Origin: an uncultured Actinomycetes bacterium
GTDB taxonomy: Bacteria > Actinomycetota > Acidimicrobiia > Acidimicrobiales > RAAP-2
Reading direction: 5' to 3'
Length of the DNA stretch: 64,000 bases
NCBI GenBank assembly: GCA_903924205.1
Contig: CAIYAP010000002.1
Span: 372,001 to 436,000, forward strand
The notes beneath the pieces were generated by a model. That model did not search any database and was not told the origin of the DNA. It was given only the letters and a program-made list of their open reading frames with translations. A program made the position numbers and the translations under genes. Shown one piece after another: positions 24,473-33,003 of this stretch. Every line of letters starts with the position of its first letter. Position 1 is the first letter of the stretch.

Positions 24473-26022
24473 AGCGGCACGTTCCCGTGCTTACGCTTCG
24501 GCAGGTCTTCGCGCTTGCTCGACAGAATGTCCAGCGACCGGGCGAGCACGCGACGAGTTTCGGCGGGGTCAATGACGTCATCGACGTAACCGCGTTCGGC
24601 CGCGAGATAGGGGTTGGCGTAACGCTCGGTGTAGTCGTCCACCAGTTCGGCACGACGGGCCGCGGGGTCCGCCGCGTCGGCGAGCTCACGGCGATACACG
24701 ATTTCCACTGCGCCGCTGGCACCCATCACGGCCAGCTCGGCCGACGGCCAGGCGAAGGCGAGGTCCGCGCCAATGGACTTGGAGTTCATCACCACGTACG
24801 CGCCGCCGTAGGCCTTACGCGTAATGAGCTGAATACGCGGCACGCTGGCTTCGCAGAAGGCGTAGAGCAATTTGGCGCCGTGACGAATGATGCCGTTGTA
24901 TTCCTGCTCGGTGCCGGGCATGAAACCGGGCACGTCGACGAAGGAAATGATGGGCACGTTGAAGGCGTCGCAGGTGCGCACGAAGCGCGCGGCCTTCCCG
25001 GAGGATTCGATGTCGAGCACGCCCGCCAAGATTTTTGGCTGGTTGGCCACAATGCCCACCGCGTGACCATCGACGCGGGCGAAGCCGCAGATCATCTGCT
25101 GCGCCAAGTTGGCCGATACCTCGAAGAAGTCACCATCGTCCACGACCGAGGTGATGACCTCTTTCATGTCGTAGGGGAGGTTCGGCGAGGCGGGCAGAAT
25201 GTCGCGCAGGTTCTCACAGAGTCGGTTTGGGTCGTCACTGCGCTCGCGTGGTGGCAACTCCATGTTGTTGCTCGGCAAGAACGACAAGAGATAGCGCACG
25301 TCATCAAGACAGGCCTTCTCATCCGGTGCGACGAAGTGCGCGACACCCGACTTGGTGGCGTGGGTCATGGCGCCACCGAGTTGCTCCAAAGTCACCTCTT
25401 CACCGGTGACGGTCTTGACCACGTCGGGGCCAGTGATGAACATGTGGCTGGTGTGGTTCACCATAAAGATGAAGTCCGTCATGGCCGGGCTGTAGACCGC
25501 ACCACCCGCGCAGGGTCCCATGATGACGGAGATTTGCGGGACGACGCCCGAGGCCTTCACGTTGCGGCGAAAGATGCCGCCGTACGAATCAAGCGACACC
25601 ACGCCTTCTTGGATGCGCGCGCCGGCGCCATCATTGAGTCCGATCATCGGTAGTCCGAGTTGCAAGGACAGGTCCATGATCTTGTGAATCTTCTCCGCGA
25701 AAACTTCGCCGAGGGCGCCACCGAAGATGGTGAAGTCCTGCGAGAACACGCAGACCTTGCGACCGTCAATGGTGCCGAATCCCGTAATCACGCCGTCGGT
25801 GAAGGGACGGTTCTCCTCGAGGCCCATGCCGTGGGCGCGGTGGCGCGCCAGCATGTCGAGTTCGGTAAACGAGCCCTCATCAAGCAAGTACTCGAGGCGC
25901 TCACGCGCGGTCATCTTGCCGCGTTCGTGGTGCTTGGCGATGGCCTTCTCCCCACCGCCCAGACGGGCAGCTGCCCGGCGGCTTTCGAGGTCGGCTAGTC
26001 GTTCGCTCATTGCGTGATCCAT
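24469..26022 (-). CDS. pccB: Propionyl-CoA carboxylase beta chain (carboxyltransferase)
   Basis: 517 aa; transfers carboxyl from biotin to propionyl-CoA (or acetyl-CoA). N-terminal half: [38 protein letters not shown] and [15 protein letters not shown]-terminal half: [30 protein letters not shown] and the ending [16 protein letters not shown], typical of PccB. The start at 26022 (MDHAMSERL) is supported by TAGCCT at 26035-26030, 7 nt upstream; an internal ATG at 26010 is the alternative. The biotin-carrying alpha chain is not in the window. It is coupled to accE downstream. Confidence 0.93.
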   Translation of the reverse strand: MDHAMSERLADLESRRAAARLGGGEKAIAKHHERGKMTARERLEYLLDEGSFTELDMLARHRAHGMGLEENRPFTDGVITGFGTIDGRKVCVFSQDFTIFGGALGEVFAEKIHKIMDLSLQLGLPMIGLNDGAGARIQEGVVSLDSYGGIFRRNVKASGVVPQISVIMGPCAGGAVYSPAMTDFIFMVNHTSHMFITGPDVVKTVTGEEVTLEQLGGAMTHATKSGVAHFVAPDEKACLDDVRYLLSFLPSNNMELPPRERSDDPNRLCENLRDILPASPNLPYDMKEVITSVVDDGDFFEVSANLAQQMICGFARVDGHAVGIVANQPKILAGVLDIESSGKAARFVRTCDAFNVPIISFVDVPGFMPGTEQEYNGIIRHGAKLLYAFCEASVPRIQLITRKAYGGAYVVMNSKSIGADLAFAWPSAELAVMGASGAVEIVYRRELADAADPAARRAELVDDYTERYANPYLAAERGYVDDVIDPAETRRVLARSLDILSSKREDLPKRKHGNVPL

Positions 26023-26125
26023 AAGGCTCAGGCTAGTAAAACCGGCCCCGATCAGGTCACTGGACTCAGGTGTGACACCCCTCACGTACTTTGGTCAGTC
26101 CTAGTGCCGATGTGGGGGGAACCAT

Positions 26126-26521
26126 ATGCCGTTAGTCCAGTCCATGAACTTCTCGATTACCACGGGAATCCGGAAGAAATTCTTGAAGTTGAAGGCTCCG
26201 TATTCGATTACTCAGAACCACGATGACTTCTCGATTGTCGTCGCGCGACTCGTTCATCACCCCGAATTCACCCTCCTGGCCCAGCACCACGACGCCAATG
26301 ACGATGGGTCCATCAGCATGTTTAAGTGGGAAGGTCACCAGACGTGGATCTTGGTGGACCGCTGGCTACCAAGCACCTGCGAAGTGAGCATCAAGTCGCG
26401 GGCCGCCCACGAGAACTTGACTCTGGCGCTCTCCATCATCGAGGGATTGTCTCTCTCGAGTGCGGTCACGGTGGACGACATCACCCCCGACCGCTACAGC
26501 GGGTGGGATGACCCTTTTTAG
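26126..26521 (+). CDS. Hypothetical protein
   Basis: 131 aa; not recognised. No signal or membrane segment. The protein is rich in His, Asp and Ser, with HHDANDDGSIS in the middle and a C-terminal acidic stretch ending GWDDPF. The ATG has a GGGGGG run 6 nt upstream. Base composition is visibly AT-richer than the flanking carboxylase and epimerase genes. Together with the next gene it interrupts the ethylmalonyl-CoA cluster, so it may be an insertion. Confidence 0.5.
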   Translation: MPLVQSMNFSITTGIRKKFLKLKAPYSITQNHDDFSIVVARLVHHPEFTLLAQHHDANDDGSISMFKWEGHQTWILVDRWLPSTCEVSIKSRAAHENLTLALSIIEGLSLSSAVTVDDITPDRYSGWDDPF

Positions 26522-26533
26522 TCGCCTGAGTAA

Positions 26534-26860
26534 CTAACGAATGTTCTCGACAAACCACTCACTCCACTTATTTCTCACGTAGCGGGGCAGGTGAAGTTCG
26601 TCCCAAAGTTCGACCAGGACAGAGTACGAAATGAAATTTCGCACATCATCGACAGATCCCTCAGTCAGGACAATCTCATACAACCGGACGAGATTGTTCT
26701 TGATTCGAGTATCAAGCACTAATGGCTCACCAGACCACCAAAGTCCGCTGTGCAGGCTTAATTCCCCAGTGCACCGCGCATTCGAATGCGGTCCGAAATC
26801 GTGAGGAATAGCAACTGGCCGTGACTCGGGACCACAGGTTGAAGATCGAGTTGCACTCAC
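26534..26860 (-). CDS. Hypothetical protein
   Basis: 108 aa; not recognised. The C-terminal two thirds (TRIKNNLVRLYEIVLTEGS, then SVLVELWDELHLPRYVRNKW) look helical and soluble. The GTG at 26860 was chosen because TAGCAT (26872-26867) lies 6 nt upstream, the leaderless spacing seen across this window; a TTG at 26866 would leave no spacer. It converges on the preceding gene with a 12-bp gap. The segment is AT-richer than its surroundings, yet its promoter matches the host style. Confidence 0.5.
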   Translation of the reverse strand: MSATRSSTCGPESRPVAIPHDFGPHSNARCTGELSLHSGLWWSGEPLVLDTRIKNNLVRLYEIVLTEGSVDDVRNFISYSVLVELWDELHLPRYVRNKWSEWFVENIR

Positions 26861-26914
26861 ATCCAAATGCTAGAACCCGTCACACAACACGCCGGGGCGA
26901 ACCCCCAGGAGTGC

Positions 26915-27334
26915 TTAGTGCGACGTCGGGCCGTTGTCTTGAACGAGTTCAATCAAGGTGCCAAAACTGGCCTTGGGGTGCACGAAGGCCACGGTGGTGC
27001 CGCGTGACCCCGGACGAGGTGCCTCGTCGATGACACGGCCACCGGCGGCCTTGACGGCCTCGAGAGCCTCAGCGCAATTCGCGACGCGGTATCCCACGTG
27101 GTGAAGCCCCTCGCCCCGCTTCGCCAGATACGACGCCACGGGAGAGTCCTCTCGGGTCGGGGTGAGCAGCTGAACATACGAATCGGCCACGCGCAGCAGA
27201 GCTTCTTCGACGCCGTCGGATTCCACCGTCTCGCGGTGTTCCACCTGCGCGCCAAAGACCTCGGCGTACCACGCGATGGCGGCCTCGAGGTCGTTCACGG
27301 CAATGGCGATGTGATCAATTTCAGTCAGCAGCAT
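26915..27334 (-). CDS. Methylmalonyl/ethylmalonyl-CoA epimerase
   Basis: 139 aa vicinal-oxygen-chelate protein. Metal and substrate motifs: TEIDHIAIAVNDLEAAIAWY at the start, GEGLHHVGYRV in the second half, and the final Glu in FGTLIELVQ. It interconverts 2R and 2S isomers of methylmalonyl-CoA, and in the ethylmalonyl-CoA pathway the same enzyme works on ethylmalonyl-CoA. Its ATG shares one base with the ccr stop (TAATG, 27336-27332), so the two are translationally coupled. A longer in-frame start is antisense and unlikely. Confidence 0.9.
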   Translation of the reverse strand: MLLTEIDHIAIAVNDLEAAIAWYAEVFGAQVEHRETVESDGVEEALLRVADSYVQLLTPTREDSPVASYLAKRGEGLHHVGYRVANCAEALEAVKAAGGRVIDEAPRPGSRGTTVAFVHPKASFGTLIELVQDNGPTSH

Positions 27335-28674
27335 TAGTTGCCCTTCTGTCGGAAAATGCGGAGACGGTCTTCGCCCACCTTGGCTCGCAGGTCGTGATCG
27401 GTAATACCCAGTCCTTCGCGCTCCGCGAGGCAGAGCACGCCAATCTTGCCTTCGTGGCGATTGTGGTGCACTTGGTACGCCGCTTCGCCAGTCTGGTCCA
27501 AGGTGAAGACCGCGGAGAGTGGCGGCACAACTCGACCGTCGACCAAGGTGCGATTCGCGTCCCAGGCCTCGCGGTAGTTCGCGAAGTGCGATCCGCGAAT
27601 GGTCTTGAGGCGCATCCATAGGTGTCGATTGTCGTATTCGATCATGTAACCCGAGGTGGCGGCACAGGTCACGATGGTGCCACCGCGCTTCGCGACGTAC
27701 ACGCTGGCGCCCATGGTGGAGCGACCGGGGTGTTCGAACACGATGTCCGGGTCTTCACCGACGAGAGCGCGAATGTCCTTGCCGAGACGGCGCCATTCCG
27801 ATTCGTCTTGGGTGTGCGCATCTTTCCAGAAGCGGTAATCCTTCTCGCGACGGTCGATGATGTTTTCGCAACCGAGGTCGAGCAAAATCTGCGCCTTGTC
27901 GGCCGAGGACACGACCCCAATGGGGACGCCCCCACTGTTGAGCACGTGCTGCACCGCGAACGAGCCAATACCACCGGTGGCGCCCCAGATGAGAACCTTT
28001 TGGCCCTCAGTCACCGGTGCGCCATTACGACTCATCAACATGCGGTAACTCGTGGAGTTGCAGAGCGCGTTCACGGCGGCTTCTTCCCACGATAAGTGGG
28101 CGGGCTTCGGCATCAGCTGGTTGGCCTTCACCACGGAGATGTTGGCGAGTCCACCGAAGTTGGTCTCAAAGCCCCAGATGCGCTGGTTATCGGCGAGCAT
28201 GGAGTCGTCGTGGGCCGACGGGTCTTGGTCGTCCACGTAGTTGCAGTGAACCGTGACGACGTCGCCCACCTTCCACTTGCGCACCGCCGATCCCACGCGC
28301 ACCACGACGCCCGAGGCGTCCGAGCCCACGACGTGGTAGTCCTGCGCATGGCGCGCACCCCAGACGGACTCCTTCCCGAGGCGGTCCAGGAAGCCAAAGG
28401 TGGGAAGGGGTTCAAAGATGGAGGTCCACACCGTATTGAAGTTGATGGAGGAGGCCATGACCGCGAGATAGACCTCGTCGGGGGCGAGTTCGGGCACCGG
28501 TACCTCGTCAACATGCAAACTCAGGCGGGGGTCCTTTTCGTTCGATGGCAGACCGGCAAACATGTCCATTTCCGACCGGCGGACCACCACCGCACGGGTC
28601 GTCGCGGGAATGGGCAGGGAGGCGAGGGTCGCGGCATCAGCCCCGGCCCTCACGGCGTCAAGAAGTTCACTCAC
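27334..28674 (-). CDS. ccr: Crotonyl-CoA carboxylase/reductase
   Basis: 446 aa; reductive carboxylation of crotonyl-CoA to (2S)-ethylmalonyl-CoA with NADPH and CO2. Diagnostic segments: ASSINFNTVWTSIFEP, ARHAQDYHVVGSDASG, NQRIWGFETNFGGLA, the Rossmann part IWGATGGIGSFAVQH, and DIVFEHPGRSTMGASVYV with the His that orients CO2 in characterised Ccr. The GTG at 28674 fits the family start SELLDAV, and TAGCCT (28687-28682) lies 7 nt upstream. A 210-residue upstream extension would be antisense to the thiolase gene and was discarded. Confidence 0.95.
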   Translation of the reverse strand: MSELLDAVRAGADAATLASLPIPATTRAVVVRRSEMDMFAGLPSNEKDPRLSLHVDEVPVPELAPDEVYLAVMASSINFNTVWTSIFEPLPTFGFLDRLGKESVWGARHAQDYHVVGSDASGVVVRVGSAVRKWKVGDVVTVHCNYVDDQDPSAHDDSMLADNQRIWGFETNFGGLANISVVKANQLMPKPAHLSWEEAAVNALCNSTSYRMLMSRNGAPVTEGQKVLIWGATGGIGSFAVQHVLNSGGVPIGVVSSADKAQILLDLGCENIIDRREKDYRFWKDAHTQDESEWRRLGKDIRALVGEDPDIVFEHPGRSTMGASVYVAKRGGTIVTCAATSGYMIEYDNRHLWMRLKTIRGSHFANYREAWDANRTLVDGRVVPPLSAVFTLDQTGEAAYQVHHNRHEGKIGVLCLAEREGLGITDHDLRAKVGEDRLRIFRQKGN

Positions 28675-28758
28675 GAGGGCGAGGCTAGAGGGCGCCGACC
28701 GTGGAGTGGCTACTTTTTGGTTTAGGGTGAGACCGACCGTTTTCTTAAGGAGACCCCC

Positions 28759-29937
28759 ATGGCTCGCAGCGTCATTGTCGCCGGTGCCCGCACCCCTATT
28801 GGCAAGCTCTCGGGCGCATTCAGCTCCCTCAGCGCGCAGCAGCTGGGCGGCTTCGCCATCAAAGCCGCCCTCGAGCGCGCGGGCGTGGCCCCCGAGTCCG
28901 TCGATGCCGTCATCATGGGCCAGGTCATCCAGGCCGGCCAGGGTCAAATCACCGCTCGTCAGGCGGCCGTCGCGGCCGGCATTCCCATGTCGGTGCACGC
29001 CATGACCATTAACAAGGTCTGCCTCTCGGGACTTCAGGCCATCTACCTGGCCGACATGATGATTCGCGCCGGTGAAGCCGACATCGTGGTGGCCGGCGGC
29101 ATGGAGTCCATGACCAATGCCCCCTACCTGTTGCCGGGCGCCCGCGCCGGTTACCGCCTCGGCGACCAGAAGGTCATCGACTCGATGATGTTCGACGGCC
29201 TGACGTGCGCCTTCGACCACTGTGCGATGGGTCTGTCGACCGAGCGTTACCTGAATGGCGCCATTAGCCGCCAGCGTCAGGATGAGTTCTCCGCCGCCAG
29301 CCACCAGAAGGCCGCGGCCGCGATCGCCGCCGGCAAGTTCGCCGAGGAAATTGTCAACGTCGCGGTCCCACAGCGCAAGGGTGATCCCGTCATGGTGTCG
29401 ATTGACGAAGGCGTTCGTGGTGACACGACCATCGAGTCCCTCGGCGCGCTGCGCGCTGCCTTCGACAAGGACGGCACCATCACTGCGGGAAATGCGTCGC
29501 AGATTTCCGATGGTGGAGCTGCGGTCGTTCTCATGTCGGCCGAGAAGGCCGCCGAGCTCGGCATCAGCCCGCTGGGCGAACTCGTCGCCTACGGCCAGGT
29601 CGCCGGTCCCGATGCGTCGCTACTCACCCAGCCCAGCCGCGCGATTGCGAAGGCCGCCGCCAAGGCCGGCATCGACCCGCGCAGCCTGGATCTCTACGAG
29701 ATCAATGAGGCCTTCGCCGCCGTGGGTCTCGCGTCGGCTGACGACCTCGGTCTTGACGAGTCGAAGATCAACGTGAATGGTGGGGCGATTGCTCTCGGTC
29801 ACCCCGTCGGTGTCTCCGGCGCGCGCATTGCCCTCAGCGCTCTGTACGAGCTACGTCGACGCGGCGGCGGCCAAGCGGCCGTGGCGCTCTGCGGTGGTGG
29901 TGGCCAGGGTGACGGCGCCATCTTGCGCTCCCTCTAA
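28759..29937 (+). CDS. Acetyl-CoA acetyltransferase (thiolase)
   Basis: 392 aa; condenses two acetyl-CoA to acetoacetyl-CoA. The nucleophilic Cys is at residue 88 in NKVCLSGLQAI. The other active-site parts are NEAFAAVGLA, GGAIALGHPVGVSGAR and CGGGGQGDG. It is divergent from ccr across an 84-bp region containing TAGGGT as a likely -10 box and AAGGAG before the ATG. It feeds the same pathway as hbd and ccr; a role in fatty acid oxidation or PHB metabolism is also possible. The stop overlaps the next gene by 4 nt. Confidence 0.93.
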   Translation: MARSVIVAGARTPIGKLSGAFSSLSAQQLGGFAIKAALERAGVAPESVDAVIMGQVIQAGQGQITARQAAVAAGIPMSVHAMTINKVCLSGLQAIYLADMMIRAGEADIVVAGGMESMTNAPYLLPGARAGYRLGDQKVIDSMMFDGLTCAFDHCAMGLSTERYLNGAISRQRQDEFSAASHQKAAAAIAAGKFAEEIVNVAVPQRKGDPVMVSIDEGVRGDTTIESLGALRAAFDKDGTITAGNASQISDGGAAVVLMSAEKAAELGISPLGELVAYGQVAGPDASLLTQPSRAIAKAAAKAGIDPRSLDLYEINEAFAAVGLASADDLGLDESKINVNGGAIALGHPVGVSGARIALSALYELRRRGGGQAAVALCGGGGQGDGAILRSL

Positions 29938-30443
29938 ACCAGCGGGGCTTCCACGACCGCGACCACGCGACCCTTCTCGAGAGAAAGGGGTTGGTCGTCA
30001 CGGATCTCAATCACGACGGCTGACCCCACCGCGAACCCGGAGCGTGTGACAGCCTCGGGAAGTTCAACGGCCAGCGTCGCCGCGAGTTCATACACGCTGG
30101 GATTGTGGGCCACCACCAGCAAGTTGTCCGTCACCGGATCCACTTCGGCCAAGGCCGCAATGAGATCGAGTGCGGAGACGTCACGCCGTCCGTTGTAGAT
30201 GAGGTCACTGGTCTCGAGGGCCCGCACGAAGGGGGTACCGGCAAAGGCGAGTGCGTAGGTCTCGCGGGTTCGTGACGCGCTCGACACCAGCGCGGTGGCC
30301 GGACCATACGCCGCGAGCGCTCCCATCTCCACCTGCTCACGCAGGTATCGCCCTTGCGCTCGCCCCGCGGGGCTGAGGACGCGGGCGTAGTCGGCCGACG
30401 CGGGTTCGGCGTCACAGTGTCGGACAATTGTCAAGAAGCGCAT
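29934..30443 (-). CDS. SixA-like histidine phosphatase
   Basis: 169 aa. The N-terminal RHG motif appears as LTIVRHCDAEP, the second Arg in SSASRTRETY, and the second catalytic His in LLVVAHNPSVYELA. This layout matches SixA phosphohistidine phosphatases, which remove phosphate from HPt-type proteins, but small histidine phosphatases have many substrates. A CAGACT box lies 7 nt before the ATG, a weak match to the leaderless pattern. Convergent with the thiolase, sharing CTAA. Confidence 0.8.
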   Translation of the reverse strand: MRFLTIVRHCDAEPASADYARVLSPAGRAQGRYLREQVEMGALAAYGPATALVSSASRTRETYALAFAGTPFVRALETSDLIYNGRRDVSALDLIAALAEVDPVTDNLLVVAHNPSVYELAATLAVELPEAVTRSGFAVGSAVVIEIRDDQPLSLEKGRVVAVVEAPLV

Positions 30444-30488
30444 GGGTCCCAGTCTGCCTGTCCCAGCCGACCGGCAGACTTATTTCCT

Positions 30489-31406
30489 ATGTCGCGACCA
30501 GAAAAGACCGTTACCCAAGTGATTCGCGAAATGCCGACACGGGCATTTCGGTGGATATTTCTCTTCTCGATCGTTCCCTGGTTTTTTCTCGACTCGCAGT
30601 CGGGCTGGCCGTGGTGGGTCGGAGTGTTCATGGGTGACAGCATCATCGTGCTCTGTGCCCTCATCGCCATACGTAGTCGGGGCGCCTCACTGCTCTACGA
30701 GTTGACCCAGGTGCGATTCGTCTATCCCTTTCGCTACTGGGCGGTGGGCTTCCTCGCCAGTCTGTGCCTCGCCAACTTCTCCTTCAATGCCATGTTTCGT
30801 AGTCACCACTTTTTGTGGTTCATGCCCTTATGTGACTACCGCCCCACGCATCACCTCACCGACGTCATTTTTACCGTGGGGTCTTTCACCATTGTTCCCA
30901 TCGCCGAGGAGTTGTCGTTTCGTGGCCTACTCGCGCGCCGGACGTCATTCGTATCTGGTCGTTACGGTTCCATCATCTACGCGTCGTTGTGGTTCATGGC
31001 GGGTCACCAGCAGTCGAACTATTTACCAACATTTATGAACGCCATCTTGTGGTGTCTCATCTTGCGTCGCACCGCCAATGTGGCGGTCTCCATGACTCAT
31101 CATGCGGCCTGGAACTTTCTCTGTTCCCTACCCTTCTTCATCACCCTCTTCTATCCGCACTACGTGGGCTGGCAGGGTGTCGTGCCCGCAGCCCTCTTCG
31201 AGCTCATTCGATGGGGATGCCTAGCGGTCGCTATCGCGTGTTACTACTACCTGTTCTTCTACGTGGGTTTGTGGCGTATGCCACGACGTCGTCGACGTCG
31301 TAACGGTCGTCGGCAGCACTCCCCCCACGCCTCCTCGGCGAACCGTCGCGACGTCAGTGACGAGGCGGGGAAGGGAACGAACGTCTCACGACGCCGCGTC
31401 TCGTGA
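30489..31406 (+). CDS. CPBP family intramembrane metalloprotease
   Basis: 305 aa with about seven membrane helices. Motif 1 is EExxxR at residues 140-145 (AEELSFRGLL), motif 2 is the helix with WFMAGHQQ, and motif 3 is HHAAWNF. This is the CAAX protease/bacteriocin-processing (Abi) family; substrates are rarely known. The last 45 residues are a basic, Arg-rich cytoplasmic tail (RRRRRRNGRRQ). The start ATG at 30489 was chosen from the family layout; the upstream reading to 30354 is antisense to sixA. A perfect hairpin overlaps the stop codon. Confidence 0.82.
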   Translation: MSRPEKTVTQVIREMPTRAFRWIFLFSIVPWFFLDSQSGWPWWVGVFMGDSIIVLCALIAIRSRGASLLYELTQVRFVYPFRYWAVGFLASLCLANFSFNAMFRSHHFLWFMPLCDYRPTHHLTDVIFTVGSFTIVPIAEELSFRGLLARRTSFVSGRYGSIIYASLWFMAGHQQSNYLPTFMNAILWCLILRRTANVAVSMTHHAAWNFLCSLPFFITLFYPHYVGWQGVVPAALFELIRWGCLAVAIACYYYLFFYVGLWRMPRRRRRRNGRRQHSPHASSANRRDVSDEAGKGTNVSRRRVS

Positions 31407-31410
31407 GACG
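31382..31410 (+). terminator. Hairpin spanning the CPBP stop codon
   Basis: Perfect 10-bp inverted repeat (31382-31391 / 31401-31410) with a 9-nt loop. The TGA stop (31404-31406) lies in its right arm. No U-run follows. Confidence 0.5.
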
Positions 31411-31492
31411 ACCGGTCACCGCATCCGCTCGTCCTGCCCAAGAGCCAGCACCCCTCCGGTGCCGATGCTCAGTCAGCGTTTAGCCTGAACGC

Positions 31493-32401
31493 GTGCTACT
31501 GACCGTCAACCACCTCTCGTACTTTCAGGCCATCGTGATGGGCCTGCTCCAAGGCGTCACGGAGTTATTTCCCGTGTCGTCGCTCGGCCACGGTGTCATC
31601 GTGCCGGGATTGCTGCACTGGAACAACTTGGTGTCGGCCCAGACCTCCAAAGAATCTTTCTTTCTCGCTTTCCTGGTGGCCCTGCACGTCGGCACCGCGA
31701 TTGGTCTCATCGTCTACTACTTCTCGACTTGGCGCGACATCGTGCGTGGCACCCTTCGCCAACTCGGCAGTGTTCGTCGTGATGGTCTCTCCGCTCTTAC
31801 CCATCTCGAGAATGCAGACCCCAACTACCGACTTTTAATTTTGCTCATCATCGCCACCATTCCCGTGGGCGTGGTGGGATTGGTGTTCGAACACAAACTG
31901 AGGGTGCTCTTCGCCACGCCGTCATACGCCGCGGGCTTCCTGGTCGTCAACGGTTTTCTCATGGCGGGAGGTGAACTCCTTCGCCGTCGCTCGGTCGGTC
32001 AACACGCGGCCGCCGTGCGCATCGAATCCACCACTGCACTGCAGGCGGCCACGGTGGGAAGTTCCCAGATATTGGCCCTCTTCGCGGGTATCTCGAGAAG
32101 CGGCGCGGCCATGGTGGCGGGTCTGCTGCGCGGATATTCGCACGAAGACGCCGCCCGCTTCAGCTTCTTGTTAGCGACGCCCGTGATCTTGTTGGCCGGT
32201 GTCTACAAGATCACGGACTTTGTGGGCCGCAATGGTGATGGCGTTCGGGTGCAGTCACTCGTGGGCGCGGTCGTCGCCGGCATCGCGGCCTACCTGTCAG
32301 TGCGCTTCTTGTCGAAGTGGTTTCACACCCGCACCTTGTGGCCCTTCGCGATGTACAGCGTGATGGCCGGCGTCGCCAGCCTCATCTATTTCGCGAATTA
32401 A
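31493..32401 (+). CDS. uppP: Undecaprenyl-diphosphatase (BacA type)
   Basis: 302-aa integral membrane enzyme that recycles undecaprenyl pyrophosphate for peptidoglycan synthesis and gives low-level bacitracin resistance. Signature 1 is GLLQGVTELFPVSSLGHGV near residues 18-36, and signature 2 is ALFAGISRSGAAMVAGLLRG near residue 200. About eight helices are visible. The GTG at 31493 has TAGCCT (31481-31486) 6 nt upstream. Its stop overlaps recR by 4 nt (TTAA). Confidence 0.95.
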   Translation: MLLTVNHLSYFQAIVMGLLQGVTELFPVSSLGHGVIVPGLLHWNNLVSAQTSKESFFLAFLVALHVGTAIGLIVYYFSTWRDIVRGTLRQLGSVRRDGLSALTHLENADPNYRLLILLIIATIPVGVVGLVFEHKLRVLFATPSYAAGFLVVNGFLMAGGELLRRRSVGQHAAAVRIESTTALQAATVGSSQILALFAGISRSGAAMVAGLLRGYSHEDAARFSFLLATPVILLAGVYKITDFVGRNGDGVRVQSLVGAVVAGIAAYLSVRFLSKWFHTRTLWPFAMYSVMAGVASLIYFAN

Positions 32402-33003
32402 TTATTCAGCGTGAGGCGGCCTTCGACCGCTCGCGCCAAGGTCACCGCGTCGGCAAACTCCACGTCGCCACCCACCGGCAAACCCGCCGCGGGCTGTGAC
32501 ACGACGAGATTCGGCACATCGAGCAGGCGTGCCAGTTGCAATGCAGTGGCGTCGCCCTCGACGGTGGGGCTGAGACACAAAATAACTTCCTTGACGTCCG
32601 ACGACTTCACGCGTTGCAGCAGTTCGCGAATCTTGAGGCTCTCGAGGGTGACGCCCGACAGCGGATCGAGCAATCCGCCGAGCACGTGATATTGACCGTG
32701 GAAGGCCCCGGTGGCTTCCACCGCCCCCAAGGCTGGGGTGTCCTCCACCACGCAAATAATGCTGCGGTCTCGTCGATCGTCCGAGCACATGCGACACGAG
32801 CCGGCGTCATCGGTGACGTTGAAACACACGTCACACAGAGTCAGGGTATCGGCCATGTGCACAATGCTCTGGGCGAGGCGATCAATATCGTGGCGGTCTT
32901 GACGCATGAGCCACAGGGCCATGCGCGTGGCGGATTTGGGGCCGACGCCGGGCAGACGACCAAGTTCGTCAATCACGCTCTGCAGTGAGAGGGGGTAATT
33001 CAT
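32398..33003 (-). CDS. recR: Recombination protein RecR
   Basis: 201 aa; part of RecFOR, loads RecA at gaps. Helix-hairpin-helix LPGVGPKSATRMALWL, a four-Cys zinc finger CDVCFNVTDDAGSCRMC, and a Toprim domain starting IICVVEDTPALGAVEATG. The C-terminal Walker-B-like part is AAGLPVGGDVEFADAVTL. Its ATG shares one base with the dnaX stop (TGATG, 33005-33001). The ybaB/ebfC gene normally found between dnaX and recR is missing. Confidence 0.96.
   Translation of the reverse strand: MNYPLSLQSVIDELGRLPGVGPKSATRMALWLMRQDRHDIDRLAQSIVHMADTLTLCDVCFNVTDDAGSCRMCSDDRRDRSIICVVEDTPALGAVEATGAFHGQYHVLGGLLDPLSGVTLESLKIRELLQRVKSSDVKEVILCLSPTVEGDATALQLARLLDVPNLVVSQPAAGLPVGGDVEFADAVTLARAVEGRLTLNN

Noticed and set aside
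26014-26226. 70-codon plus-strand frame before the first small unknown gene
   Set aside because: It overlaps the pccB promoter and start, and the frame from 26126 has a ribosome site.
28675-29304. N-terminal extension of Ccr of about 210 residues
   Set aside because: It runs antisense through the thiolase gene and lacks homology-like sequence; the GTG at 28674 has a promoter box in the right place.
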